64,000 nucleotides of DNA from Burkholderia glumae LMG 2196 = ATCC 33617 (lineage in GTDB: Bacteria > Pseudomonadota > Gammaproteobacteria > Burkholderiales > Burkholderiaceae). Position 1 is the stretch's first letter; the number at the start of each line of letters is the position of its first letter. Positions 1 through 8,024 of the stretch are shown here, in pieces. Location: contig NZ_CP009434.1 in the NCBI RefSeq assembly GCF_000960995.1, positions 2,418,001-2,482,000 on the forward strand, given 5' to 3'. Position numbers and translations under genes: made by a program. Below the pieces are notes generated by a model that worked only from the letters and a program-made list of their open reading frames with translations, had not been told where the DNA came from and searched no databases.

Positions 1-155
1 GCGATTACGTCGCTATCATGCCGAAGCCGGACGCAGCGACCGCGGCCAGGAATCTGGCCATCGCATTCGAGCACTACAACGAAAAGCATCCCCATAGCGC
101 GTTGAAGTACCGCTCGCCTCGCGAGTTTCGACGTTCGACGGATTCAGCAACCTAA
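1..155 (+). pseudogene. IS3-family transposase OrfB, C-terminal fragment
   Basis: The reading frame is open from the window edge to a TAA at 153-155. It encodes the last 50 residues of an IS3-family DDE transposase: the stretch around HYNEKHPHSALKYRSPREF is the conserved C-terminal signature of this family. The N-terminal part lies outside the window, so whether the element is intact cannot be judged. It points toward the tox cluster and ends about 850 bases from toxE. Confidence 0.85.
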
Positions 156-160
156 GTGGG

Positions 161-191
161 TGCCGTGTCCTGAGTTACGGGGGCAACTCCA
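161..191 (+). repeat. Probable right terminal repeat of the IS3-family element
   Basis: The segment directly after the transposase stop ends in CA at 190-191, as IS3-family ends do (TG...CA). It looks like the right inverted repeat; its partner lies outside the window, so the assignment rests on position and the terminal dinucleotide. Confidence 0.5.
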
Positions 192-526
192 CCGATGCCG
201 ATTAACGCCGAGACGGAAATGAAATTTACGAAGCCGAAAGGTATAAGCTTTCCGCGAGGAGAGAGGTGGTCGCGCAAATCTGGACCGTGTGATAAGACAG
301 CATGACCCGCAGTGAGGCGGGTGCCGGCCTGGGGAGGCAAACGCGGGTTAGCATCGCTGCCAGGAGCCATCGTCAGGACTGGTGTACGCGGGCCGGGCGG
401 CATGATCGGGCGGTGCGCTGCTGATTACGGGAGTGCCGTCTTTGAAGGGGATGCCTTTCAGCAGCGGTTCGTTCTTGTCCGAGCCGCGGATCTTCCTCCA
501 GTCTGCCCGGCCGTTTCGCTCAGCCA
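192..526. other. Unassigned stretch between IS remnants
   Basis: No coding region here can be supported. Short open frames exist on both strands, but none resembles a known protein. The segment lies between an IS3-family end and IS256-family debris and is probably degraded mobile DNA. Confidence 0.4.
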
Positions 527-532
527 GTGTTC

Positions 533-889
533 GGCCGGGAAGTCGTAAGAGCGCGAGCAGTGCGCTGCTGGCAGAGCCCTCCGCTCGATCCAATGTATCC
601 GGTAGTGTGCTTCGACGCGCTGTGGGTCGAGTCCGCCACGACGGCGTGGTCAGCAACCAGGCCGTCTATCTGTCCTGGGCATCCAGGCCGACGGCCAGCA
701 CGACATGCTGGGCCTCCGAAGCTTCGACGGATCGTGCACACCGCGCGCCCCATGGAGAGCCTGAATAGGCACTCGCGCACGCTGATCAAGACGCGCAGCC
801 GCTTTCCAAATGACGAGGCCGCGGTCAAACCGCTCTGGCGCGCGCTGCGCAACGGGCTGGCCAAGACCGTGCGGGCCGCCTTCGCCTGA
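533..889 (+). pseudogene. IS256-family transposase remnant with internal deletion
   Basis: Three blocks in two frames match IS256-family transposases in the right order. The first holds WQSPPLDPMYPVVCFDALWV (about 572-630). The second, after a frame change, holds VRHDGVVSNQAVYL (about 630-672). The third, back in the first frame, is the C-terminal block with RPMESLNRHSRTLIKTRSRF and ends at TGA 887-889. The catalytic middle between blocks two and three is missing. The gene is dead: at least two frame changes plus a core deletion. It is a different IS256 member or region from the N-terminal fragment at 44583-45217. Confidence 0.8.
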
Positions 890-1007
890 AAATCAGCGAT
901 GCATCCGCTTGCTACCCTGCCCGGTGCGGACCTTACGCAGGCGCGCGGATAACCGGTGGTTCCCCCTCGCCCACCACGATGCGGATAGGTTCCACCTCGC
1001 CCTCGCC

Positions 1008-2162
1008 TCAGGGCGCGCCCTCGAACCGCGCCAGGATCCGCAGGTCCTCGCCTACCCGCTCGACTTCGTGAAAGCGCAGCTTCACGCGCGACTCCAGCGA
1101 GATCGGCGCGCTGAGCTCGAACATCGCCGCCGCATCGGCGCCCAGCAGGCTCGGCGCGACATAGACCAGCAACTCGTCCACCAGCCCCGCGCGCAGCAGC
1201 GCGCCGCTCAGCGTGCGCCCCGCTTCCACGTGCAGTTCGTTGTCGCCGCGCCCGCCCAATTCCGCCAGCACGGCGGCCAGGTCGACCGAGCCGCGTGCGC
1301 TGGCCAGCGACACCACCTCGGCGCCTCGCGCGCGCAGCGCATCGGCACGCGCCCGCGCCGATGCGTCGAGTTCGCCGCAAAACACCAGCGGCGGCGGGCC
1401 GGCCATCAGCCGCGCCTCGTGAGGCAGGTCGAGCCGAGCATCGATCAACACGCGCCGCGGCTGGCGCGGCGTGTCGATGCCGCGCACGTTCAGCTGCGGA
1501 TCGTCGCGGCGCACGGTGCCGATGCCAGTCAGGATCGAGCAGGCCCGCGCGCGCCAGGCATGGCCGTCGGCGCGTGCGGCCGAGCCGGTGATCCACTGGC
1601 TCGCGCCGTCGGGCAGCGCGCTGCGGCCGTCGAGCGAGGCGGCCATCTTCATGCGCACCCAGGGCCGAGCGCGCGTCATGCGCGACACGAACCCGATATT
1701 GAGCTCGCGCGCCTCATCCTCCAGCACGCCGCCGCGCACCTCGATGCCGGCCTCGCGCAGCATCGCGTAACCGCGCCCCGACACCTGCGGGTTCGGGTCC
1801 TCCATCGCCGCCACCACGGTGGCGATGCCCGCCTCGACCAGCCCCTTCGCGCAGGGCGGCGTGCGGCCGTAATGGCTGCACGGTTCGAGCGTCACGTAGG
1901 CGGTCGCGCCGCGCAGTTCGTGGCCGCGCGAACGCGCATCCTTCATCGCGCGCACCTCGGCATGATCGTGGCCGGCCGGCTGCGTGTAGCCCTCGCCGAT
2001 CAGCATCCCGTGCTTGACGATCACGCAGCCGACCCGCGGATTCGGCGTGGTCGTATAAAGCCCCCGCGCCGCCAACTCCAGCGCCTTCGCCATCCAGGCG
2101 CGATCGAGCGCGTCGCGCGATGCCTCGTCGTGCACCTCGATACTGCGCAGCGCCCCGTTCAT
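1008..2162 (-). CDS. toxE: ToxE, RibD-like deaminase/reductase of toxoflavin synthesis
   Basis: This 384-residue protein has the two-domain layout of RibD. The N-terminal cytidine-deaminase-like domain has zinc ligands H67, C95 and C104 (HAEV and PCxxxxxxxPPC motifs) and general base E69. The C-terminal reductase domain begins near residue 160. RibD deaminates and then reduces a pyrimidine intermediate of riboflavin synthesis; in the toxoflavin pathway ToxE is the corresponding enzyme after ToxB. It is the last gene of the toxABCDE unit, and its ATG shares one base with the toxD stop (TGATG at 2164-2160), suggesting translational coupling. IS debris begins just over 100 bases downstream. Confidence 0.95.
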   Translation of the reverse strand: MNGALRSIEVHDEASRDALDRAWMAKALELAARGLYTTTPNPRVGCVIVKHGMLIGEGYTQPAGHDHAEVRAMKDARSRGHELRGATAYVTLEPCSHYGRTPPCAKGLVEAGIATVVAAMEDPNPQVSGRGYAMLREAGIEVRGGVLEDEARELNIGFVSRMTRARPWVRMKMAASLDGRSALPDGASQWITGSAARADGHAWRARACSILTGIGTVRRDDPQLNVRGIDTPRQPRRVLIDARLDLPHEARLMAGPPPLVFCGELDASARARADALRARGAEVVSLASARGSVDLAAVLAELGGRGDNELHVEAGRTLSGALLRAGLVDELLVYVAPSLLGADAAAMFELSAPISLESRVKLRFHEVERVGEDLRILARFEGAP

Positions 2163-3142
2163 CAGAGCGTCTCCGCGAGCCGGAAGCCCATCGCGTAGAT
2201 GTCGCGCTGGTAGCGCCCGTGGCGGCGCGCGCAGCGCGCCAGGTCGCCGAAGCGCGTGAAGCTGCCGCCTCGCGCGACGCGATAGGCGCCCTGGGTCACG
2301 GCGAGATCGTCGTCGATCGCGTTGCCGCCGGGATAGGCACGATAGTCGTCGGCGACGTATTCCTCGACATTGCCGCCCATGTCGTCGATGCCGAACACGC
2401 TGCGGCCGGCCGGAAAGATGCCGACCGGCGTGGTGCTCAGCGGGCCCGCCTCGACCGTGTTCGCGGCGGCAGGATCGAACGCGTCGCCCCAGGGATATTC
2501 GCGCGCCGCGCCGCCGGCCGCCGCGTATTCCCATTCGGCCTCGCTCGGCAGCCGGAACGCGCGCCCGGTCTTCTGCGCGAGCCAGCGCGCATAGTGGTCG
2601 GCCGCCTCGGCCGATACCGACCACACCGGATGATTCGAACGCTCGGCCGGATAGACGCCGAAGGCCCAGGAACTGGGCAGCTCGGTCGAGCCGGTGTCCT
2701 CGAGGAACAGGCGGTATTCGAGGTTGCTGACCGGATAGCGCATCAGCGCATAGGCCGCCAGCTCGACGGTATGCGCCGGGCATTCCTTCGCGATCCACGG
2801 CTCGATCACGCCGACCCGCTCCCACTCGGCCAGCACGCGCCCGAGCGCGGCCGGATCGAGACCGATCCGCGCCCGCGCCGCCTCGATGCGTCGCATCGCC
2901 GGCTCGAACGGACGAATGCGGGGGTCGCCAAGCAGGCCGAGCAAGGCGCCCGCCGCGTGACGGCGCGCGAACGGCTGGGCGGGATCCTCGGCGATTTCGA
3001 CCAGGCACGGCGCGCCGGCGCCGAGCAGGTCCTCGTGGCCGGCCAGCAGCGCGACCGGCGTGCGCGCGACGAAGGTTTCGGGCAGGCCCATTGCCTCGCG
3101 ATCGGTGAGGCGGTTCGGATTGTCAGCCAACTTGATGGTCAT
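2162..3142 (-). CDS. toxD: ToxD, formylglycine-generating-enzyme-like protein
   Basis: The protein has 326 residues from the ATG at 3142. Its C-terminal two thirds carry the FGE/SUMF1 (EgtB-like) fold signatures RLPSEAEWEYAAAGG, YPWGD, DDMGGNVEEY and RVARGGSF. The N-terminal part, about 100 residues, is helical and unassigned. The copper-binding cysteine pair of true formylglycine-generating enzymes is not visible: the matching region has one cysteine (ARCARRHG), and the end reads GFRLAETL. So the fold is probably reused for another chemistry. It belongs genetically to toxoflavin synthesis between toxC and toxE; its exact step is not evident here. An in-frame ATG at 3178 is possible, but neither start has a strong ribosome-binding site. 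Confidence 0.9.
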   Translation of the reverse strand: MTIKLADNPNRLTDREAMGLPETFVARTPVALLAGHEDLLGAGAPCLVEIAEDPAQPFARRHAAGALLGLLGDPRIRPFEPAMRRIEAARARIGLDPAALGRVLAEWERVGVIEPWIAKECPAHTVELAAYALMRYPVSNLEYRLFLEDTGSTELPSSWAFGVYPAERSNHPVWSVSAEAADHYARWLAQKTGRAFRLPSEAEWEYAAAGGAAREYPWGDAFDPAAANTVEAGPLSTTPVGIFPAGRSVFGIDDMGGNVEEYVADDYRAYPGGNAIDDDLAVTQGAYRVARGGSFTRFGDLARCARRHGRYQRDIYAMGFRLAETL

Positions 3143-3249
3143 GATCGGTAGCAGTCGATTGCAGGATCGGATGGGCAAATCGCGCGCAGCGCGTCAGCCG
3201 TCGCGCGCTTGAACGAAAGTCCGGCCGGCAGCCGCCGGCCGGACCGGCT

Positions 3250-4941
3250 TCAGCGCGGGATCGCCGGCACGCGGTAAACCTGGCCGTCGTAGGAGCTGGC
3301 GAGGAAATGCCCCGACAGCGGATCGAAGCTCAGCGAGGACACGCCCGCCGTGCTCACGCGCGCATCGAAGCTCCAGCGCCGCTCGACGCGGTCGTAGATC
3401 GCCACGCGCCCGTAGTAGCTGCCGGTGGCGATGTAACGGCCATCGCCGCTCGCACTCACGCACTTGATCGAATGCGTATGCGGCGTGTCGATCGATTCGA
3501 CCTGCTGGTCGGGCGACCAGATCCGCAGCTTGAGATCGCGGCTGATCGAGGCGAAGTAGCCCTCGCCGAGACCGGCGCAGCCGTTGGCGATCTTGTCGTG
3601 CGCATCGGGCAGCGTGGCGACGATCTCCAGCGTCGAGCAGCGCACCCAGGTGGCCGAGGCATCGGCCGCCACCGAGAACAGCAGGTCGCCCGAGCGCGCC
3701 ACGCCCTTCACCGCATTCGGATGCAGCGGCAGGTCGCGCACGTGGCGCACCTTGTCGCCCTCGATGCGCAGCACGATGCCCTCGCCGGTATAGGCGCCGA
3801 CGATCGCATGCGTCACGCCCTCGTGCTCGAAGCTGGCCGCGCAGTTGAGCGGCGAGCGATGCTGGTAGAGCTCGCGCCCGTTGCGCGCATCGAACACCTT
3901 GCCGAGCTGGCCGCCGGTGAGCACCACGTCGCCCGCCACCGTGAGGAAGTTGCAGAGGCTGTGCGTGTTCGCATGCTCCACGCCGTCCACGCGCACCACG
4001 CCAGCATCGCCGACGGTCCAGACCTTGCCGTCGATCGCGATCGCCGCGTTGGCACCGTGGGTCGGCGCGATCTCTCTGGTGTCCCAGCGCGAGAGCTTCC
4101 AGTTGTAGCGGCGGTAGGTGGAATGGAAGGTCGAGAACACGATGTGGTCGTCGCCCTCGAACGAGCAGGAACGCGGCCATACCTCGGGCGGCAACTGCGT
4201 GCTGCCGCTGGCCTCGGGCACGCCCTCGCCGACCTTCCACAGCCGCATGGTGCGGTCGTAGGAGAGCGACACCAGCAGGCCGCGCCGGCCGTCCAGCACC
4301 AGCCGCTTCACGCCGGCGTCGTGCGCCTTGAGGGTGGTGCGCCGATCGCCGTCGATCATGATGATCTCGCCTTCGTCGTTGCCGGCGAAGATGCGGCTGT
4401 CCGGGGCGATCACGATGGTGTCGGTTTCGATGCCGTTCAGGTCGATGTCGCCGACCAGGCCGCCGGTGGCAAGTGACCAGCGCTTGATGGTGCCGTCGTC
4501 GCTCGAGGAGACCAGCTCGTCGGCATCGCTCATCCACTCGACCGAGATCACGTCGGCCGTGTGCCCCTCGAAGGTCTGCACCAGCCGGCCGGAGAAGTCA
4601 TAGACGCGCACGCGATGGTCCCGTGAAGCGGTGGCCACCAGCGGCTTGGACGGATGGAACACGCTCATCTCGACGTCGTCCTCCTGGTCGGCGAACACCG
4701 CGACCAGGCGCAGGTTCGGCACGGTCCAGAGACGCGCGGTGTAGTCGGACGAGGAAGTCACCACGTAGTCGCCGTTCGGCGAGAACGCGCCCTGGTTGGC
4801 GAGATGATCGTGCATCGCGCGCGCCAGCGGCTGTTGCGTCTTCGCGTCCCACAGGATCACCTGATTGTCGTAGCCGGCCGTCAGCACGTACTGGTCGCGG
4901 TGAGCGGCGATGCCGCTGATCGGGCTGCGATGGGCAATCAT
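3250..4941 (-). CDS. toxC: ToxC, WD40 beta-propeller protein
   Basis: The protein has 563 residues built from repeated WD40 units, for example endings VILWDAK, ARLWTVP, VRVYDFSG, IKRWSLAT, MRLWKVGE and LRIWSPDQ. There are enough repeats for one large or two propellers. No catalytic domain, signal peptide or membrane segment is seen. WD40 proteins are usually scaffolds, so it may organise the other Tox enzymes or act on an intermediate; this is inference. Its ATG (4941-4939) overlaps the toxB stop in an ATGA, so it is probably translationally coupled to toxB. The gap to toxD is 107 bases. Confidence 0.93.
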   Translation of the reverse strand: MIAHRSPISGIAAHRDQYVLTAGYDNQVILWDAKTQQPLARAMHDHLANQGAFSPNGDYVVTSSSDYTARLWTVPNLRLVAVFADQEDDVEMSVFHPSKPLVATASRDHRVRVYDFSGRLVQTFEGHTADVISVEWMSDADELVSSSDDGTIKRWSLATGGLVGDIDLNGIETDTIVIAPDSRIFAGNDEGEIIMIDGDRRTTLKAHDAGVKRLVLDGRRGLLVSLSYDRTMRLWKVGEGVPEASGSTQLPPEVWPRSCSFEGDDHIVFSTFHSTYRRYNWKLSRWDTREIAPTHGANAAIAIDGKVWTVGDAGVVRVDGVEHANTHSLCNFLTVAGDVVLTGGQLGKVFDARNGRELYQHRSPLNCAASFEHEGVTHAIVGAYTGEGIVLRIEGDKVRHVRDLPLHPNAVKGVARSGDLLFSVAADASATWVRCSTLEIVATLPDAHDKIANGCAGLGEGYFASISRDLKLRIWSPDQQVESIDTPHTHSIKCVSASGDGRYIATGSYYGRVAIYDRVERRWSFDARVSTAGVSSLSFDPLSGHFLASSYDGQVYRVPAIPR

Positions 4942-5576
4942 TGCATTTCTCCGTTGAGCTTGATGGCATGCCGGTGCTGGGTCGCCTTCGCATGCAGATA
5001 ACCAAAGTTGACGCTGTTGGCGAACACGCCGGTCGACTTCACCTGGCGCACCTTGATGCCGTGACGGGTCAGTTGCGCGGTCTTGTCGGGGTTGTTGGTG
5101 ACCAGCGAGACCTCGCCGACGCCGAGCGCCTTGAGCATCTGGGCCGCCACGCGGAAGTCGCGCAGGTCGTCGGGGAAGTTGAGCGCGCGATTGGCAGCGA
5201 AGGTGTCGAGTCCCTGCGAGATCTGCAGGCGATAGGCGTCGAGCTTGTTGTAGAGCCCGATGCCGCGCCCTTCCTGGCGCAGGTAGAGCAGGATGCCGCC
5301 GCGCTCGCCGAACAGCGCGATCGACTCGTCGAGCTGCTCGCCGCAGTCGCAGCGCGCGGAGCCGAACACGTCGCCCGTCAGGCACTCGGAATGCAGGCGC
5401 ACCAGCGGCGCCTCGCCGATCTTGCCGAACACCAGCGCGATATGTTCGGCGCTGTCGCAAAGACCGTTGAAGGTCACCATCTCGGTTTCAAATGCCGTCG
5501 CGCTCGAACGCGGACGAATCGGCACCTTGATGCGTGTGCGGATGCTCACACCGGAATGATCATCGGATTGATTCAT
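4938..5576 (-). CDS. toxB: ToxB, GTP cyclohydrolase II-like enzyme
   Basis: The 212-residue protein is of GTP cyclohydrolase II (RibA) type. The zinc ligands C65, C76 and C78 (C-x10-C-x-C) and the GTP-binding motif YLRQEGRGIGL (98-108) are present. RibA opens the imidazole ring of GTP; ToxB supplies the same intermediate for toxoflavin, so the cell has a pathway copy separate from riboflavin synthesis. The ATG at 5576 has GAGAGG eight bases upstream. A 121-base gap with a strong hairpin separates it from toxA; the stop overlaps toxC. Confidence 0.95.
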   Translation of the reverse strand: MNQSDDHSGVSIRTRIKVPIRPRSSATAFETEMVTFNGLCDSAEHIALVFGKIGEAPLVRLHSECLTGDVFGSARCDCGEQLDESIALFGERGGILLYLRQEGRGIGLYNKLDAYRLQISQGLDTFAANRALNFPDDLRDFRVAAQMLKALGVGEVSLVTNNPDKTAQLTRHGIKVRQVKSTGVFANSVNFGYLHAKATQHRHAIKLNGEMQ

Positions 5577-5670
5577 GGCTCGGCCTCTCAGGTTCGGGAG
5601 ATACGCGCGCATCGATAGACACGCTAACGGGCTGGTATGCCCTGGCGATTTGCGCAGAGTCTGGACGAAT

Positions 5671-5690
5671 GGGGCGGATCGAACCGCCCC
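5671..5690 (-). terminator. Hairpin between toxA and toxB (attenuator or processing site)
   Basis: A perfect inverted repeat has arms GGGGCGG (5671-5677) and CCGCCCC (5684-5690) around a six-base loop. It starts seven bases after the toxA stop. No T-run follows in the direction of transcription, so a full terminator is unlikely; partial termination or mRNA stabilisation of the toxA portion is more plausible. Confidence 0.6.
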
Positions 5691-5697
5691 TGGCATA

Positions 5698-6435
5698 TCA
5701 AGGCTTGCAGACCAGGCCGGTCTGCAGGCAGTTGTTCTGGAACACGTCCCAGAAGCCGGGCGGATGGGTGGCGATGTCGTCGGCCTCGAGCAGCGGCTTT
5801 TGCCATTCGAAGTGGCTGAAACCCGCATCGGCGATCGCGCTTTCGTAATCCGCGCGGCTCCAGCGGTAGAAGCTGAACTGGCTGGGCGGATCGGTCACGA
5901 ACTCGGCATCGTGGCGATAGCCCGGCCCCCAGGCGCGCTCGTTGAGCACGTTCACGCCGTATTTCGCGAAATTGCCCTTGGCCAGCGAAAAATCCGGGTC
6001 GACGGTATAGGCCACCAGCTTGCCGTCCGGCTTCAGGCTCGCGCGCACCACCTTGAACATCTTGCGCAGATTCTCGACCGAATCCGCGTAATTGAAGAGC
6101 CAGGCGGCATTGACCAGGTCGAATTGCCCGAGCGGCTCCATGTTGGCCACGTCGCGCACGTGGAATTCGAGCGGATCGCCGTATTTGCGCGACTCCTCAC
6201 GGGCCAGCTCGATCATCTTCTCGGAGATATCCACGCCGACCACCTTGGCCGCGCCGCGCCGATAGATTTCACGCCCGAAAAAACCGAATCCGCAAGCCAG
6301 ATCCAGCACCGACTTGCCGGAAACGTCACCAATCATGTGGAAAATCGTGCGGACCTCGATGGCCCGCTGCGCGGCGGATTGCGTGAAATCCTCAAACAAT
6401 CCGCCAATCGAATCGTATCGAGCTGTCGTACTCAT
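5698..6435 (-). CDS. toxA: ToxA, SAM-dependent N-methyltransferase
   Basis: The 245-residue class I methyltransferase has SAM motif I LDLACGFGFFG at 44-54 and the acidic strand VVGVDIS after it. In the toxoflavin pathway ToxA adds the methyl groups that complete the azapteridine. It is the first gene of the biosynthetic unit. Upstream lie 585 bases without a gene, AT-rich near toxA, with a TATAAT-like promoter on the minus strand. A hairpin directly follows the stop and may separate its expression from that of toxB-E. Confidence 0.95.
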   Translation of the reverse strand: MSTTARYDSIGGLFEDFTQSAAQRAIEVRTIFHMIGDVSGKSVLDLACGFGFFGREIYRRGAAKVVGVDISEKMIELAREESRKYGDPLEFHVRDVANMEPLGQFDLVNAAWLFNYADSVENLRKMFKVVRASLKPDGKLVAYTVDPDFSLAKGNFAKYGVNVLNERAWGPGYRHDAEFVTDPPSQFSFYRWSRADYESAIADAGFSHFEWQKPLLEADDIATHPPGFWDVFQNNCLQTGLVCKP

Positions 6436-6599
6436 TCGTAACCTTTCAATATCAACGGAATCACTATCGATGGGCCAATCGGCTGCTTATCCAGAACTAT
6501 CGATATTCGCCTCCTCCTTTATCTAGCAGATTCATGATTCAGCAAGTTCGCCATGAATATTCATAACAAAATGCCACTATGTTCCCTCGGAATGGGCTG

Positions 6600-6610
6600 G
6601 AATTTTAATT
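6600..6610. promoter_or_regulatory. GAATTTTAATT motif shared with the toxR-toxF region
   Basis: The 11-base word GAATTTTAATT occurs here upstream of toxA and again at 7957-7967 between toxR and toxF, where it extends to a perfect palindrome. A partial copy, GAATTTTCAT, lies at 6693-6702. These are the two regions where ToxR should act, so the word is a candidate operator element. Confidence 0.35.
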
Positions 6611-6630
6611 ATTTCATCCAATGGAAGCGG

Positions 6631-6659
6631 ATTATATCCACGTGAATTGCACCCTTGAA
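6631..6659 (-). promoter_or_regulatory. Candidate toxA promoter
   Basis: Read on the minus strand, TATAAT (6636-6631) lies 17 bases after TTCAAG (6659-6654). The -10 is perfect and the -35 poor, as expected for an activator-dependent promoter. It lies about 195 bases before the toxA ATG. Toxoflavin operons are known to need ToxR, but no binding is shown by the sequence itself. Confidence 0.45.
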
Positions 6660-6915
6660 ATTCTTTGAATGAATTGCCGCCATTCATTTCGAGAATTTTC
6701 ATAGCCAGCCATACTTTCACTATTCACGACGCGGATTTCCCCAATCGAATCCGGGGGTTCGCACCGGCATCGGCGTGAGATGCCGGATAGCCGCATTGCA
6801 ATCCACCCACTCCCGACATCAACTCACGACGCTTGCGTCTTCATGCGAAATGCATAACAAAAAGCATGGCCCGCAAATATCCAATTCAAGATCAGAAATA
6901 ATTAGAAATGGCAAA

Positions 6916-6942
6916 GCCCCGTGCAATTACCTCGCACGGGGC
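6916..6942 (-). terminator. Second rho-independent-type terminator after toxR
   Basis: Arms GCCCCGTGC (6916-6924) and GCACGGGGC (6934-6942) pair perfectly around a nine-base loop. On the minus strand the stem is followed by TTTGCCATTTC. It lies 80-105 bases after the toxR stop and insulates toxA from toxR read-through. Confidence 0.7.
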
Positions 6943-6996
6943 CGGCTATTCAATACGGCCCGGGAAAGCGGCCGCGGTGGAAAAGCGAAGGGAAAG

Positions 6997-7018
6997 CCCG
7001 CCCGCAGCGGCGGGCGGG
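6997..7018 (-). terminator. First terminator hairpin after toxR
   Basis: CCCGCCCGC (6997-7005) and GCGGGCGGG (7010-7018) form a nine-pair stem with loop AGCG. It begins two bases after the toxR stop codon and is followed on the minus strand by a T-rich tract (CTTTCCCTTCGCTTTTC). Confidence 0.7.
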
Positions 7019-7020
7019 AA

Positions 7021-7929
7021 TCAGCGGTCGCGCACCACCCGCGCGATCATCTGGCGCAGCCAGCTGTGCGCGGGGTCGCCCTGCCGGCGCTGATGCCACA
7101 TTTGCTGAAACTCGAAGGATTCGACCGGAAACGGCGGATCGAATACGCACAGCCGTGCGTCGTCGCGCACCGCGTCGAGGTTGCGCCGCGCCACCGTCAG
7201 CACCAGGTCGGTATCGACGACCAACTCGTTGGCCACGCCCCAGTGCGGCAGGATCACCGCGATGCGGCGCTCGGCGCGCAATTGCGCGCCGAGCGCGCGG
7301 TCGATCTCGTTGTCGGTGCCGGCGCGCATCGCCACCAGCGCATGCGGGCGCGCCAGCCAGGCCTCCAGGTCGAGCATGCGCGAGGCCGGCATGCTGGCCG
7401 CGTCGGCCAGGCAGGCGAAGGTCTCGACGAACAGCGTCTCGGTGTGCAGCTCGGGGGACGGCGGCGGGAACACGCCGAGCGCGAGGTCGACCTCGCCGTC
7501 CATCACCTGCATGCGCATCGCCTCGCGATTGGCCTGGCTGACCACCAGCTCGATGCCCGGCGCGTTCGCGCGCAGCATGCGCACCAGCTTGGGCAGCACG
7601 ATGCGCGCGCCGTAATCGGACATCGACACGCGAAACACGCGCTGCGCCTGCGAGGGATCGAACTCGGGCGGCTCGAGCAGCGCGCTGAGCTGGTCCAGCG
7701 CGTCCGACAGCGGCTGCATCAGTTCGCTGGCGCGCGAGGTCAGCTCCAGCCCCCCGCCGCGCCTCACCAGCAGCGGGTCGTTGAAGATGTCGCGCAGATG
7801 CGCCAGCGCATGGCTGATCGCCGGCTGGCTCTTGTGCAGGCGCATGGCGGTGCGAGAGATGTGCTTCTCCGTCATCAGGGCCTGCAGGGTCACCAGCAGG
7901 TTGAGGTCGATCCGCTTCAGATTATTCAT
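7021..7929 (-). CDS. toxR: ToxR, LysR-type regulator of the tox operons
   Basis: The 302-residue LysR-family protein has a winged helix-turn-helix in residues 5-65 (ISRTAMRLHKSQPAISHALA as the core) and a periplasmic-binding-protein-like effector domain from about residue 90. It lies between and transcriptionally upstream of toxA, and is divergent from toxF with 95 bases between start codons. In toxoflavin producers this regulator activates both toxABCDE and toxFGHI with toxoflavin as co-inducer; that is family knowledge. Two strong hairpins follow its stop. The start codon is the ATG at 7929, ahead of the typical N-terminus NNLKRIDLNLL. Confidence 0.92.
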   Translation of the reverse strand: MNNLKRIDLNLLVTLQALMTEKHISRTAMRLHKSQPAISHALAHLRDIFNDPLLVRRGGGLELTSRASELMQPLSDALDQLSALLEPPEFDPSQAQRVFRVSMSDYGARIVLPKLVRMLRANAPGIELVVSQANREAMRMQVMDGEVDLALGVFPPPSPELHTETLFVETFACLADAASMPASRMLDLEAWLARPHALVAMRAGTDNEIDRALGAQLRAERRIAVILPHWGVANELVVDTDLVLTVARRNLDAVRDDARLCVFDPPFPVESFEFQQMWHQRRQGDPAHSWLRQMIARVVRDR

Positions 7930-7956
7930 GATTTGAATTGCCAGGATGATTACTAA

Positions 7957-7968
7957 GAATTTTAATTC
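7957..7968. promoter_or_regulatory. Palindromic candidate ToxR site between toxR and toxF
   Basis: GAATTTTAATTC is a perfect 12-base palindrome in the 95-base divergent region. It lies just before a TATAAG hexamer (7979-7984) that could be the toxF -10, so it would cover the -35 position. Its first 11 bases recur upstream of toxA. Confidence 0.4.
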
Positions 7969-8024
7969 AGATAGCTAATATAAGAGAATCGGCCCGAACA
8001 CAACCACTGCGTGATGGACGAACG

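Noticed and set aside
810..2198. Plus-strand frame of 462 residues opposite toxE
   Set aside because: Arg/His/Gln-rich shadow of toxE; toxE has full zinc and reductase motifs.
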